Positions 17,075-25,276 are shown, counted from the first letter of the stretch. The stretch: 64,000 nucleotides of DNA from Lentzea californiensis (GCF_024648825.1 NZ_JANBBE010000006.1:124001-188000), one strand, 5' to 3'. Notes: generated from the sequence alone by a model not told the origin. Numbers and translations are program-made.

Positions 17075-17917
17075 CTAAGGCAGCCGTGAGAACGCAATGG
17101 GAGCGGCACCGCTGTGCGTGCCCAGGCTCGCGAGCAGGTGCAGCCCGTCCTCGGCGGGGCTGCCTGGGGCCGCGGACAGCACCAGCAGCTCCATACCTGA
17201 CTCGTCCGGTAGCGCGAAGTTCTCCTGGTGCAGTTCCAGCAGTCCGACCAGCGGGTGGCGGTACGTCTTGCGTCCATGTGCCCTGGCGCGCACGTCCGCG
17301 CGGGCCCAGAGGCGGCGGAAGCGCTCGCTGCCCATCGCCAGCTCGCCGATGAGCGAGGCCAGGCGGGGGTCCTCTGGATACTTGCCCGCGGCCAGGCGCA
17401 GGTGTCCGACCACGTCGAGGGTGCAGTTCTCCCAGTCCGCGTAGAGGCCGCGCTCGGCCTCCTCGAGGAAGATGTGCCTGGCGGTGTTCAGGCCGGGTAT
17501 CGGCCGGCCGTAGAGGAGTCCGGCGAGGCGGTTCCCGGCGAGCACGTCCAAGCGGTGATCCATGATCAGCGCGGGTGCGTCGGTGACCAGGTCGAGGACG
17601 CGCAGCAGCTCCGGCCGGACCCGCCCGCCCGGCGCCTTCGCTCTGCGGCGCCGCTGCCGGGCGAGCCGGTAGAGGTGCCCGCGTTCGGTCTCGTCGAGGC
17701 CGAGGACGCGGGCGAGCGCGTCGAGGACCTGTTCGGAGGGCTGGGTCGCGCGACCCTGCTCCAAGCGCACGTAGTAGTCGACGCTGACTCCGGACAGATG
17801 TGCGACCTCTTCGCGGCGCAGCCCTTCGACGCGTCGGCGGCTGTCGGCGGGAATGCCGACGGCCGCCGGGTCGACCCGGGAACGCCGGGTCCGCAGGAAG
17901 CCCGCAAGATCGTCCAT
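17075..17917 (-). CDS. helix-turn-helix regulator with MmyB-like ligand domain
   Basis: Transcription factor of 280 aa with the same layout as the regulator at 15298: HTH (VEGLRREEVAHLSGVSVDYYVRLEQGRATQPSEQVLDALARVLGLDETERGHLYRLA) and a MmyB-like pocket domain (DAPALIMDHRLDVLAGNRLAGLLYG ... HPLVGLLELHQENFALPDESGMELLVLSAAPGSPAEDGLHLLASLG). The ATG at 17917 is chosen since upstream residues do not match the family. It is divergent from the quinone reductase gene, 138 bases apart, a standard arrangement in actinomycetes in which the regulator represses the reductase. Confidence 0.9.
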   Translation of the reverse strand: MDDLAGFLRTRRSRVDPAAVGIPADSRRRVEGLRREEVAHLSGVSVDYYVRLEQGRATQPSEQVLDALARVLGLDETERGHLYRLARQRRRRAKAPGGRVRPELLRVLDLVTDAPALIMDHRLDVLAGNRLAGLLYGRPIPGLNTARHIFLEEAERGLYADWENCTLDVVGHLRLAAGKYPEDPRLASLIGELAMGSERFRRLWARADVRARAHGRKTYRHPLVGLLELHQENFALPDESGMELLVLSAAPGSPAEDGLHLLASLGTHSGAAPIAFSRLP

Positions 17918-18006
17918 ACCGCCAGTATGGCCTCGGTGGTGCCTGTGAAGGTGGTCCTGCCGGTACCAGGAAGTCCCGTCCGATGGAAGAAGCGCCCCTG
18001 AACGCC

Positions 18007-18022
18007 GGGCGCCGCGGCGCCC
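18007..18022. promoter_or_regulatory. palindrome upstream of quinone reductase gene
   Basis: Perfect 16-bp palindrome GGGCGCCGCGGCGCCC, 33 bases before the reductase start, in the divergent intergenic region shared with the MmyB-type regulator. It could be an operator; a GC-only palindrome can also arise by chance in this base composition. Confidence 0.35.
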
Positions 18023-18055
18023 AGGATCGAAGGCACCCGATCCGGAGGAGTTCCC

Positions 18056-18835
18056 ATGAAGACGCTGATCGTCCACGCCCACCCGGAGCCGAATTCGCTC
18101 AACGGCTCACTGAAGGATCTCGCGGTGTCCACATTGGAGACCGCCGGGCACGAGGTACGGGTGAGCGATCTGTACGCGATGAACTGGAAGGCGGTCGTGG
18201 ACGCTGCGGACTACGGCCCCGATGCCTCAAGTCCGCTGAAGGTCGCCCTGGACTCCGGCCGGGCGTTCGACGCGGGGACGCTCACCCCGGACGTCCTCGC
18301 CGAGCAGCAGAAGCTGCTGTGGGCCGACACGATCATCTTCCAGTTCCCGCTGTGGTGGTACACGATGCCCGCGATCCTGAAGGGCTGGGTCGACCGGGTG
18401 TTCACCTACCACTTCGCGTACGGCGTCGGCGAGCACAGCGACACCAAGTACGGCGAGCGCTTCGGCGAAGGCACCCTCGCGGGCAGAAAGGCTCTGCTGT
18501 CGGTGACCGCCGGTGGTCCGGAGTCGCACTACGCCGCTCGCGGGATCAACGGCCCCATCGACGATCTGCTGTTCCCGATCCATCACGGCATCCTCTACTA
18601 CCCCGGCATCGAGGCTCTGCCGCCGTTCGTGCTGTACGGCGTCGACCGGATGACCGGCGAGGACTACGCGGACGTCGCGAAGGCCTGGGAGCAGCGCCTG
18701 CTCACCCTGGAGTCGACCGAGCCGATCGCATTCCGGCGGCAGAACTCCGGTGATTACGAGATCCCCTCGCTGCACCTGAAGGAGGGACTGGAACCCGCGG
18801 GCCGCACGGGTTTCGGGCTGCACGTGCGCGGCTGA
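18056..18835 (+). CDS. NAD(P)H-dependent quinone oxidoreductase (flavodoxin fold)
   Basis: Cytoplasmic flavoprotein of 259 aa, similar to NQO1/MdaB. Family features are the N-terminal KTLIVHAHPEPNSLNGSLKDLAVSTLE (FAD phosphate loop), WADTIIFQFPLWWYTMPAILKGWVDRVFTYHFAYG (active-site loop) and KALLSVTAGGPESHYAARGINGPIDDLLFPIHHGILYYPGIEALPPFVLYG. It would reduce quinones by two electrons and protect against electrophiles. GGAGGAG precedes the ATG. It is divergent from a MmyB-type regulator that likely controls it. Confidence 0.92.
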   Translation: MKTLIVHAHPEPNSLNGSLKDLAVSTLETAGHEVRVSDLYAMNWKAVVDAADYGPDASSPLKVALDSGRAFDAGTLTPDVLAEQQKLLWADTIIFQFPLWWYTMPAILKGWVDRVFTYHFAYGVGEHSDTKYGERFGEGTLAGRKALLSVTAGGPESHYAARGINGPIDDLLFPIHHGILYYPGIEALPPFVLYGVDRMTGEDYADVAKAWEQRLLTLESTEPIAFRRQNSGDYEIPSLHLKEGLEPAGRTGFGLHVRG

Positions 18836-18975
18836 CCGCCGGTCACGTAGCGGCTTCGAAGGCGGCTGTCACCGGAGGCAAGAACCCGCTCACGGTCGGC
18901 GGGAGTCGCCCCGTACAGCGGTCCTCGACGAGTTCCTCAGCTCACGGGTACCGATCTCGACGCCCTTCCGTCGTG

Positions 18976-19913
18976 TCAGCGGGTCGAGGCGGCCACGCCG
19001 GTGATGTCGCGCTGCTGGCGGCGGAACTTGCCGGGTGCCGTGCTGAACTCCCGCTTGAATGCGTTGGAGAAGGCGAATTCCGAGGTGTAGCCGACCGTGC
19101 GGGCGATCACGGCCAGTGGCGCCTGGCCGTCCCGCAGCATTCGTGCGCCGGTGCTCAGACGCCACCAGGTCAGGTAGGACATCGGGGACTGACCGACGAG
19201 CGAGCTGAACCTGCGGGCGAAGGCCGTCTTGGACAGTCCGACCTCGGCGGCCAGCTGCTGGACCGTCCACGGGCGCTCCGGCGAGCGGTGGATGTGCTGC
19301 AGCGCCGCGGCGATCACGGGATCGGTGAGCGCGGTGCACCAGCCTCCGCGCGGGCCGTGGCGCGACGCTTCGTCCTCGAGCCAGGCGCGCAGGAGGTAGA
19401 CGAGCAACAGGTCCATCAGCGCGGGTACCGCCGCGGCGGCGCCGGGACGGGCTTCCATGAGGTCCGCGCCCAGCAGGTCCACCGCGCTGCGCAGGGCGGA
19501 GTGGTCACCGAGCCGGGCGGGGAGGTGCACGACATCGGGCAGGGTCCTCAGGAAGGGGTGCGCCTGTCCGCGGTCGAGCCGGTAGGCCCCGCACAGCAAC
19601 TGGGCCTGGCCCGATGCGGGCTCGTGGTCCGGTGGGCCTTCCTCCGGCGCCGGGAGCAGCTCGGCGATCGTCCTGTCCGGACTGTCGCTCATGCCGTGCA
19701 CCGCGCCGTGCGGCAGGAACACCACGTCGCCCGCCCCAAGTGCGATCGGGGAACCGGCCGGGGAATCAGCCAGCAGGTGCCTTCGAGTACGACGTGGAAG
19801 CCGGCTCCCGGATAAGGCCCGAACGCGTAGCCCCACGGGCCGCTCAGGCGGGACCTTGTGAACTTGGCGCGTCCCGTCCGGACGGTGGCGATCACGTCGC
19901 TGAAGACGTCCAT
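18976..19913 (-). pseudogene. AraC-family regulator with cupin sensor domain, frameshifted
   Basis: Regulator with an N-terminal cupin-6 sensor domain (MDVFSDVIATVRTGRAKFTRSRLSGPWGYAFGPYPGAGFHVVLEGTCWLI) and a C-terminal AraC double HTH (WTVQQLAAEVGLSKTAFARRFSSLVGQSPMSYLTWWRLSTGARMLRDG). The two parts lie in different frames: after CWLI the reading continues as PAGSPIALGAGDVVFLPHGAVHGM only if one base is added. The break falls at the run GGGG at 19760-19763 on the + strand; a fifth G would restore one continuous protein of about 312 aa. A homopolymer sequencing error is as likely as a real mutation. It is divergent from a DUF1330 gene. Confidence 0.78.
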
Positions 19914-19982
19914 GACTCCATGGCATGGCCGGCGGTCCGATCGAGTATCTCGAACAACAACTCGTGCGAAGGAGACGCGGAC

Positions 19983-20270
19983 ATGGCCGCATATGTCGTG
20001 ATCGACCTGGACATCGCCGACCAGGCCGGCTTCCAGCAGTACGTCGACGGTGTGACGCCGTTGATCGAGAAGGCCGGTGCGCGCAACGTCCTGACCGACG
20101 GCGACGCCCTCGTGCTGGAAGGGGACTGGACCCCGCCGACGCTCGTGATCCACGAGTTCCGCGACAGGGCCGCGGTACAGGAGTTCTGGGACTCGCCGGA
20201 GTACCAGCCGCTCAAGGAGCTGCGCCGCAAGTACTCCACGGTGAAGGTCGTGGTCGGCGAGACCGCCTGA
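19983..20270 (+). CDS. DUF1330 family protein
   Basis: Small dimeric alpha/beta (ferredoxin-like) protein of 95 aa. The family signature is the start YVVIDLDIADQAGFQQYVDGVTPLIEKAGARNVLTDGD and the end LVIHEFRDRAAVQEFWDSPEYQPLKELRRKYSTVKVVVGE. No catalytic role is established for the family. A ribosome site GAAGGAGA lies upstream, 7 bases before the ATG. It is 69 bases from the divergent AraC-type regulator, which probably controls it. Confidence 0.88.
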   Translation: MAAYVVIDLDIADQAGFQQYVDGVTPLIEKAGARNVLTDGDALVLEGDWTPPTLVIHEFRDRAAVQEFWDSPEYQPLKELRRKYSTVKVVVGETA

Positions 20271-20275
20271 TCGCG

Positions 20276-20484
20276 TCAGGCGGCCAGCGTGCTCAGCAGC
20301 ACCAGGGCGTCGGCGGAGCGGGACCGCGGTGCGGGCGGCTGGGCGACGAGCCGCCGGCCGGCGCGCTGGTGATCGGGAGGATCTCCGTGTGCAGTTCCAG
20401 TTCGCCGCCGCCGGGGTGCAGAAGTGGGCGGACCAGCGGACGCAGCGGACGTCGACCGAGCTGATCAAGGTGCACCGGTCTCAA
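20276..20484 (-). pseudogene. C-terminal remnant of a MmyB-type regulator
   Basis: Two frames together recall the end of the MmyB-like ligand domain: LHPGGGELELHTEILPITS in one, and PRSRSADALVLLSTLAA followed by a stop (20276-20278) in another. Intact paralogues in this window read HPELGDITLDCDVL... and AAPGSPAEDGLHLLASL at the same places. The HTH half and most of the ligand domain are absent, and at least one frameshift separates the parts, so this is a decayed fragment. Its upstream side is cut off at the neighbouring SDR gene. Confidence 0.5.
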
Positions 20485-20517
20485 GGCCCGCCCAGCGAGG
20501 TCGCGAACGGTTCGAGA

Positions 20518-21327
20518 TCAGGGCAGGTCGGTGACCACGTCGAGGCCGAGCTTGCGGTTGAGAGCGGCCACGGCGTTGGTGACCGTCCGGCGCGGCAACG
20601 CCCGCGCGACGAGGGTGGACAACCGGTTCACCCCGCGGCCGGGGTAGGAGGCGGCGCGCCCGCGCGCGAAGTCGTCGAGCGTGCGGGCTGCGACCGACTC
20701 CGGCGAATCAGTCGCACGAGGATCCATCGTCGCCGTGGTGCCGTCGAAGAAGCCCGTGTCGGTCGCTCCCGGATGTGCGGCCATGACGCGGACGCCCGAG
20801 CCTCGCAGTTCCTCGGCGACGGCTTCGGTGAACGACAGGACGAACGCCTTCGTCGCGGCGTAGCTGGCCTGGTAGGGCATCGGCTGGAACGCCGCCGTCG
20901 AGCCCACGTTGATGATGCCGCCCGCTCCCCTGGCCACCATGTCGCGGCCGAACACGTAGGTGAGCTCCATGAGCGCGCCGACGTTGAGCGCGACCGAGCG
21001 GGCGCTCTGCTCGTAGGGACGTTCGAAGAACCGGCCGGCCGAGCCCGAACCGGCGTTGTTCACCAGCAGGTCGACCTGCACGCCGAGGTCGGCCACAGCC
21101 TTGGCGACCGACTCGGGACCGGCCGGGTCCACCAGATCGACACCGATGACCTCCGCCGTCACCCCGCGGGTGCCCCTCACCTCCGCCGCGACGTCTTCCA
21201 GCGCGGCTGTGGTGCGCGCCACGAGCACGAGGTCGGCCCCTCTCCTCGCCAGTTCCAGCGCGTACGCACGCCCAAGCCCTTTCGACGCACCGGTGACGAG
21301 CGCGGTGACACCGCTGAACGAGTACAT
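20518..21327 (-). CDS. short-chain dehydrogenase/reductase
   Basis: Classical SDR of 269 aa. The nucleotide-binding motif TGASKGLG begins at residue 12, NNAG lies at 90-93, and the catalytic set is S143, Y156, K160 (YAATK). The C-terminal part (VRVMAAHPGATDTGFFD) is typical of the NAD(P)-dependent DltE/YqjQ-like group. Substrate unknown. It is divergent from a MarR-type gene, with two palindromic operators between, so the pair likely forms a ligand-responsive unit. Confidence 0.9.
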   Translation of the reverse strand: MYSFSGVTALVTGASKGLGRAYALELARRGADLVLVARTTAALEDVAAEVRGTRGVTAEVIGVDLVDPAGPESVAKAVADLGVQVDLLVNNAGSGSAGRFFERPYEQSARSVALNVGALMELTYVFGRDMVARGAGGIINVGSTAAFQPMPYQASYAATKAFVLSFTEAVAEELRGSGVRVMAAHPGATDTGFFDGTTATMDPRATDSPESVAARTLDDFARGRAASYPGRGVNRLSTLVARALPRRTVTNAVAALNRKLGLDVVTDLP

Positions 21328-21342
21328 GACCCACTCCAGTTG

Positions 21343-21393
21343 TTCGAGTCTCGAAGTATCTCCGAATGGAGCTTAACAAGTTCGAGACTCGAA
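21343..21393. promoter_or_regulatory. two MarR-type operators in tandem
   Basis: Two 13-bp palindromes, TTCGAGTCTCGAA at 21343-21355 and TTCGAGACTCGAA at 21381-21393, with centres 38 bases apart, in the divergent SDR-MarR intergenic region. They differ only at the centre base. The spacing is near four helical turns, which suits two dimers on one face of the DNA. The second lies just ahead of the MarR start, the first just ahead of the SDR start, so the regulator likely represses both. Confidence 0.8.
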
Positions 21394-21414
21394 GCAAGTT
21401 GCTAGACTGCCTCC

Positions 21415-21852
21415 ATGGACGAGCAAGGGGCGGTCGCGGCCATCCGCGCCATCCACGAGGTGTTCATGCTCACCGAGGCGGGCGCGACCGGCCCGCTGGC
21501 GGAGCTGGGTCTGACCCCCGCGACCGCTCAAGCGCTCTGGGCGCTGGAGCCGGACGAGGAGCCACCGTCGATGAAGACAGTGGCGAACCGCCTGCACTGC
21601 AACGCGCCGAACCTCTCGTTCGTCGCGGACCAGCTCGCCACACGTGGTCTCGTCCAACGGGTCCCCGACCCGCGAGACCGGCGTTCCCGCGCACTCATCC
21701 TCACCGAGAAGGGCCTGCAGGTGCGCGCACAGGTCATGCGAACGACGGTGGAGTCCAGCCCCTTGTCCGCGCTGGACCCCGACGACATGGCCACCCTGCT
21801 GTCCATTCTGGACAAGATCGTCCCCACCCTGGACCGACTGCGGGACAGTTGA
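21415..21852 (+). CDS. MarR-family transcriptional regulator
   Basis: Winged-helix repressor of 145 aa. The DNA-binding segment reads MKTVANRLHCNAPNLSFVADQLATRGLVQRVPDPRDRRSRALILTEKG, with the DPRDRRSR wing typical of MarR proteins. The N-terminal helices (AAIRAIHEVFMLTEAGAT) form the dimer interface. It is divergent from the SDR gene and almost certainly binds the two TTCGAGNCTCGAA palindromes between them. Inducer unknown. Confidence 0.93.
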   Translation: MDEQGAVAAIRAIHEVFMLTEAGATGPLAELGLTPATAQALWALEPDEEPPSMKTVANRLHCNAPNLSFVADQLATRGLVQRVPDPRDRRSRALILTEKGLQVRAQVMRTTVESSPLSALDPDDMATLLSILDKIVPTLDRLRDS

Positions 21853-21882
21853 ACCTCACCGCCGCCACCTCGCCCCTAACAA

Positions 21883-22035
21883 GTGCGCGGCGGGGAAATC
21901 CACTACGCGGTGGACATCTACGCGCTCGGCCTCGTGCTGCTCGAATGCCTCACCGGCCAACGGGAGCACCAGGGCAGCAAGATCAAAGCCGTGGCCGCCC
22001 GCTCGCACCGCCAACCGGCCATCCCCGACGCAGCG
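21883..22035 (+). pseudogene. Ser/Thr protein kinase fragment
   Basis: About 50 codons (GGEIHYAVDIYALGLVLLECLTGQREHQGSKIKAVAARSHRQPAIPDA) match the region of Hanks-type kinases just after the activation loop, where intact proteins read DVYSLGLVLLECLTGRREY. The catalytic loop, the ATP site and everything upstream are missing, and the frame then loses similarity. This is a detached fragment, not a gene. It sits directly after the MarR gene, suggesting past recombination here. Confidence 0.6.
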
Positions 22036-22327
22036 AGTGGGGCGAGGACTCCACGAGGCCGACCGAGTGGTTCTCCTGGATCGTCAGTTCCAACAAGGGC
22101 GACCTCCCCTGCGGTAACCCGTGCGCGGACGTCACCGCGAAACACCAACGCGATCGGCCCGGCGGTCGCCCGGCCCGCGCCGAGCTCCCACAGCCCGACC
22201 TCGCCCTCGTCCAGCCGCAGCGCGACTTTCTGCGGCGGTCCGCACATGCGGCGATGAGCGGACGTCCCGCACAGCGGTGTGCGCTCACCCAGCCACAGCA
22301 GTTCGAAACGGATGCCGGTCGACAGCG
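22036..22327. other. intergenic, possible decayed sequence
   Basis: On the minus strand a frame runs from about 22357 down to 21918, overlapping the PadR gene end and the kinase fragment (RFELLWLGERTPLCGTSAHRR ... KVALRLDEGEVGLWELGAG), with protein-like composition. It has no good start or ribosome site and is not recognised. It may be residue of an older gene. Confidence 0.3.
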
Positions 22328-22921
22328 CTACCGGGATTGACCCGAGACAGGCGGCGGATCACCGTTCCGGGTTGCCCGATCACGCAGGAGTGCGGCCGCC
22401 CGCACGGACCAGTCGTGGTGTTCCTGCTCGAACTGCCGGCCGCGCAAGCACGTCAAGTAGGGCCCGATCGGAGACCCGTGGCGCAGGTAGGTCTCCTCGT
22501 CGAGATCCCCGCGGAAACGCCGCAGGATCTTGTCGAGGATCTCCACCTTGGCTGCGGCTGCCGCGGCTCGTTGATCCAGTTGCGCGATCACCGGTGCCAC
22601 GTCGACGTGGTCGACGGCTTGGACCTTGACCAGCAGGTCGTCACGGATGAACGACGGCTTGCTCACGGCGGCGGCGAAGCGCTCCAGTTCGGCGAGGCCG
22701 GCGTCGGTGACCATGAACAGCCGCTTGTTGGGACGGGTCTCCTGGACCACCTCCCGGCCGCTGATCAACCCGTCGCTCTCGAGCTTGGACAGCTCCAGGT
22801 AGAGCTGTTGCGGCCGGGCGTACCAGAAGTTGGCGACACCCACGTCGAACGCCTTGGTCAACTGGTAGCCGCTGTACTCGCCGGACAACAACGCCGCGAG
22901 CACGGCATGCCGCAGGCTCAT
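22328..22921 (-). CDS. PadR-family transcriptional regulator
   Basis: Winged-helix regulator of 197 aa. The PadR domain is clear: MSLRHAVLAALLSGEYSGYQLTKAFDVGVANFWYARPQQLYLELSKLESDGLISGREV, then a C-terminal dimerisation helix region (AAAAAKVEILDKILRRFRGDLDEETYLRHG). GAGGAG lies 9 bases before the ATG at 22921. It is divergent from a short ORF and an SGNH hydrolase, with an ATGAT-N5-ATCAT repeat between, so it probably represses both directions. Confidence 0.9.
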   Translation of the reverse strand: MSLRHAVLAALLSGEYSGYQLTKAFDVGVANFWYARPQQLYLELSKLESDGLISGREVVQETRPNKRLFMVTDAGLAELERFAAAVSKPSFIRDDLLVKVQAVDHVDVAPVIAQLDQRAAAAAAKVEILDKILRRFRGDLDEETYLRHGSPIGPYLTCLRGRQFEQEHHDWSVRAAALLRDRATRNGDPPPVSGQSR

Positions 22922-22972
22922 CGGCGCATCTCCTCGTCGTCGACATGGGGCAGGCTCATGATACCCATGGTT

Positions 22973-22987
22973 ATGATTAGTCATCAT
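22973..22987. promoter_or_regulatory. inverted repeat between PadR and SGNH genes
   Basis: Perfect ATGAT-N5-ATCAT inverted repeat in an AT-rich patch of the divergent intergenic region, 51 bases from the PadR start and 18 bases before the short ORF start. PadR proteins often bind ATGT/ACAT-type repeats, so this is a fitting operator. Confidence 0.55.
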
Positions 22988-23005
22988 TCTGACTAGGAGG
23001 CCGAC

Positions 23006-23146
23006 GTGCCAGTCACTGAACAGGTCCGAACCGCGGTGCGGGACAGCGTTCTCGCCATCCGGTTCTGCGGCACCGCGGGAACCAGCACTGCGGCACGTGC
23101 CGGCCTGGTCGTCGTCATCGACGGCTTGGCCCTGGCCAACCGATGA
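23006..23146 (+). CDS. short ORF overlapping SGNH hydrolase start
   Basis: A 46-codon frame, starting with GTG, behind a strong AGGAGG (6-base spacing), whose TGA overlaps the ATG of the next gene in ATGA (23143-23146). The peptide is basic at the start with a hydrophobic end (AGLVVVIDGLALANR). It is not recognised. It could be a leader peptide that couples translation of the hydrolase, or the truncated start of a lost gene. Confidence 0.5.
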   Translation: MPVTEQVRTAVRDSVLAIRFCGTAGTSTAARAGLVVVIDGLALANR

Positions 23147-23964
23147 GGCCGCGGGAGGACGGTGTCCCGGAACCCGTTCGGAGCGGCAAGTACCTGCGCT
23201 ACGTCGCCTTGGGCGACAGCCAAACGGAAGGCGTCGGTGACGGTGACGACGTCGTGGGCCTCCGGGGATGGGCTGACCGGCTCGCCGAACACCTCGCCGT
23301 CGACAGTCCCGATCTCCAGTACGCCAACCTCGCCGTCCGTGGCCGCCGCGCGGGCGAAGTCCGATCCGAGCAACTGGGGCCGGCTCTCGCACTGCGTCCC
23401 GACGTGGCCACCGTTGTCGCAGGGGTCAACGATCTGCTCCGGCTTCGAGTCGAACCCGCCACGGTGGTCGATCACCTGGAAGCGATGTTCGCCGCACTCA
23501 CCGACTCCGGAGCCCGCGTGGCGACCGTGACCTTTCCCGACCTCACCAGGATCATCCCGCTCGCCCGACCGGTTCGCTCCCGCATCCTCGACATCAACGA
23601 CCGGATCCGTGCCGCGGCCGCCCGGCACGGAGTCGCAGTCGCGGAGATCGCTCGGCACCCCTCCGTCGCCGACCGTCGCTTCTGGAGCGAGGATCGGTTG
23701 CACTGCAGCCCCTTGGGCCATCAACTGATCGCCGCCGCGGTCGCGCACGCCCTGCAGGTTCCAGGCAGCAACGATTCCTGGAACGAGTCCCCGCCACCGT
23801 TGCCCGTCCCGCTGTCAACGCAATGGCGCGCCACCGCTGAACTGCGTTGGGCAGCTACCTTTCTCGGCCCTTGGCTCGGCAGGCGCCTGCGCGGCCAGTC
23901 TTCCGGGGACCAGCGCACGGCCAAACACCCTCAACTCCACCGCATCGAGGGACCGCGGAGCTGA
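23143..23964 (+). CDS. SGNH/GDSL-family hydrolase
   Basis: Esterase-like protein of 273 aa. The SGNH blocks are present: nucleophile S26 in ALGDSQTEG, N96 in GVND, and the D184-x-x-H187 pair in SEDRLHCSPLGHQ. There is no signal peptide, so it is likely cytoplasmic. The last 60 residues (PPPLPVPLSTQWRATAELRWAATFLGPWLGRRLRG) form an extension also seen in some actinomycete homologues. Overlap with the short ORF suggests coupled translation; the PadR gene is the likely regulator. Confidence 0.88.
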   Translation: MRPREDGVPEPVRSGKYLRYVALGDSQTEGVGDGDDVVGLRGWADRLAEHLAVDSPDLQYANLAVRGRRAGEVRSEQLGPALALRPDVATVVAGVNDLLRLRVEPATVVDHLEAMFAALTDSGARVATVTFPDLTRIIPLARPVRSRILDINDRIRAAAARHGVAVAEIARHPSVADRRFWSEDRLHCSPLGHQLIAAAVAHALQVPGSNDSWNESPPPLPVPLSTQWRATAELRWAATFLGPWLGRRLRGQSSGDQRTAKHPQLHRIEGPRS

Positions 23965-24400
23965 CTGCTCGGTCGAGCCGTCGACTCCACCGAGGCACAA
24001 GCTCGGAGACCGGCCGGGCGGACGTGGAGGACGCGACGGAGCAGCTTGCTTGAGATTCATCTTGCTCACCACGAAGAAGCCTCCGATCAGAGCAAGACCG
24101 GACGCCTTCGGCGACGGCTCAACCAACTGCTGTTGGCTGAGCTTCGCTTCTCCTATGGCCAGTGAGCGGTGACAACTGCCCACGTCCCTTCTGGCGCTGG
24201 GCTGAGAGCATTCACCCTGTCAGGCAGGTGAGCGCGCTCGCAGCAAGTCGCCGGACATCGCACCAGCCACTGTCACCGAACCAGGTCGCATCCGAAGCCG
24301 TGCTGCCTTGGCGATCCGAGCGTAGATACGACCTCGGTCGCGGTGGCGGAGGATGACTCCGGTGCAGGAGGATGCGGCTCGATCGAACTGGAGGTGTCCG
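23965..24400. other. intergenic, no gene recognised
   Basis: The 436 bases hold no convincing gene. A minus-strand frame around 24030-24150 (KLSQQQLVEPSPKASGLALIGGFFVVSKMN) has odd, protein-like composition but no family match; it could be a decayed sequence. Confidence 0.4.
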
Positions 24401-24817
24401 ATGTTCGAACTGAGCATCGAGGAGGTGGTTGCGGAGAGCAATCTCGAACTCTTCACGCGTGTTGACGGATTCAAGATCGAGCTGTTTCAGAGCAGCAGCA
24501 GCAGCAGTACCGCGCTGCGGTTCACCGATGACCAAGGCCAGGAGATCGCCAGCTTCCCCTGGTGGGACGACGTCGACCAGGATCTTCGTAGGTGGACTGT
24601 GGAAAACATCCCTCTTGGCAACACTCTGCAGCCGTACACGGACCTCGACCAAGGCTGGGGCATCCTGATCTGGCGCCGAGAAGATCGGGTGTACCTCGCG
24701 GAGTGCAACGGCGGACAACTGTTCCACAGCCTGCGCTGGGTCATGGCAGATGAGTACACCAACGCATGGACTGACGCTCTGGCACGAGCACGCCGAACCG
24801 CCGAACCAACGGCTTGA
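24401..24817 (+). CDS. hypothetical acidic protein
   Basis: Unrecognised protein of 138 aa, rich in Asp, Glu and Trp, with an alternating strand-like pattern (LELFTRVDGFKIELFQSSSSSSTALRFTDDQGQEIASFPWWDD) and a serine run of six at about residue 32-37. GGAGG lies 7 bases before the ATG, which decides the start against an in-frame ATG at 24353. Size and acidity recall immunity proteins of polymorphic toxins, but no toxin is nearby; that is inference only. Confidence 0.65.
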   Translation: MFELSIEEVVAESNLELFTRVDGFKIELFQSSSSSSTALRFTDDQGQEIASFPWWDDVDQDLRRWTVENIPLGNTLQPYTDLDQGWGILIWRREDRVYLAECNGGQLFHSLRWVMADEYTNAWTDALARARRTAEPTA

Positions 24818-24925
24818 CTTGCTCTCATGCCGCCGACAGGCGATCAGCGGCTTCCTAGCGTCTCCACGTGTCCCGCCAGTCTGCAGATCTTGAACGGTGA
24901 TCTGCTCAGATGAAGGATGCCGCAC

Positions 24926-25276
24926 ATGGACGGTCTCTTGGACGAACCAGTGACGTTGCAGATGCCCGCACGAGTCTGGGCCGGCATCGATGCCGGAGTC
25001 GACAACGTCGTGTCTCTTGCCGCTGAGGACGGCGACGAGCAGGCCATGTACATCGGGCAGACCATCCGGCAGGCGGGCTGGGACCAGGTCCCGTGGGTGA
25101 ACGGGGATTGGCCGCCCATGAACCAGATCATCTCCATCAGGTTGACAGCCGCTCAGTGGCGATTTGCAGCCGATGAAGCGCGCAAGAGCATTGCTGTCTA
25201 CGAAGAACTTCACGATGACGAGTCGGCCCAGTTGAGCCGAGACGCGCTCGCCATCATCGAAACCTCCGCCTTCTAA
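24926..25276 (+). CDS. hypothetical acidic protein
   Basis: Unrecognised protein of 116 aa (MDGLLDEPVTLQMPARVWAGIDAGVDNVVSLAAEDGDEQAMYIG ... IISIRLTAAQWRFAADEARKSIAVYEELHDDESAQLSRDALAIIE). The ATG at 24926 is preferred since AAGG lies 9 bases upstream; an ATG at 24917 has no spacing. It is acidic and probably alpha-helical in its C-terminal half. Same orientation as the genes on each side, with 108 and 444 bases between. Confidence 0.6.
   Translation: MDGLLDEPVTLQMPARVWAGIDAGVDNVVSLAAEDGDEQAMYIGQTIRQAGWDQVPWVNGDWPPMNQIISIRLTAAQWRFAADEARKSIAVYEELHDDESAQLSRDALAIIETSAF

Noticed and set aside
19740..19790. Programmed frameshifting as an explanation of the AraC gene break
   Set aside because: No slippery heptamer with downstream structure was seen; a simple one-base loss in a G run is enough.
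20272..20480. Antisense + strand frames over the MmyB remnant as a real gene
   Set aside because: They have no ribosome site and no family features, whereas the minus-strand pieces match a known domain end.
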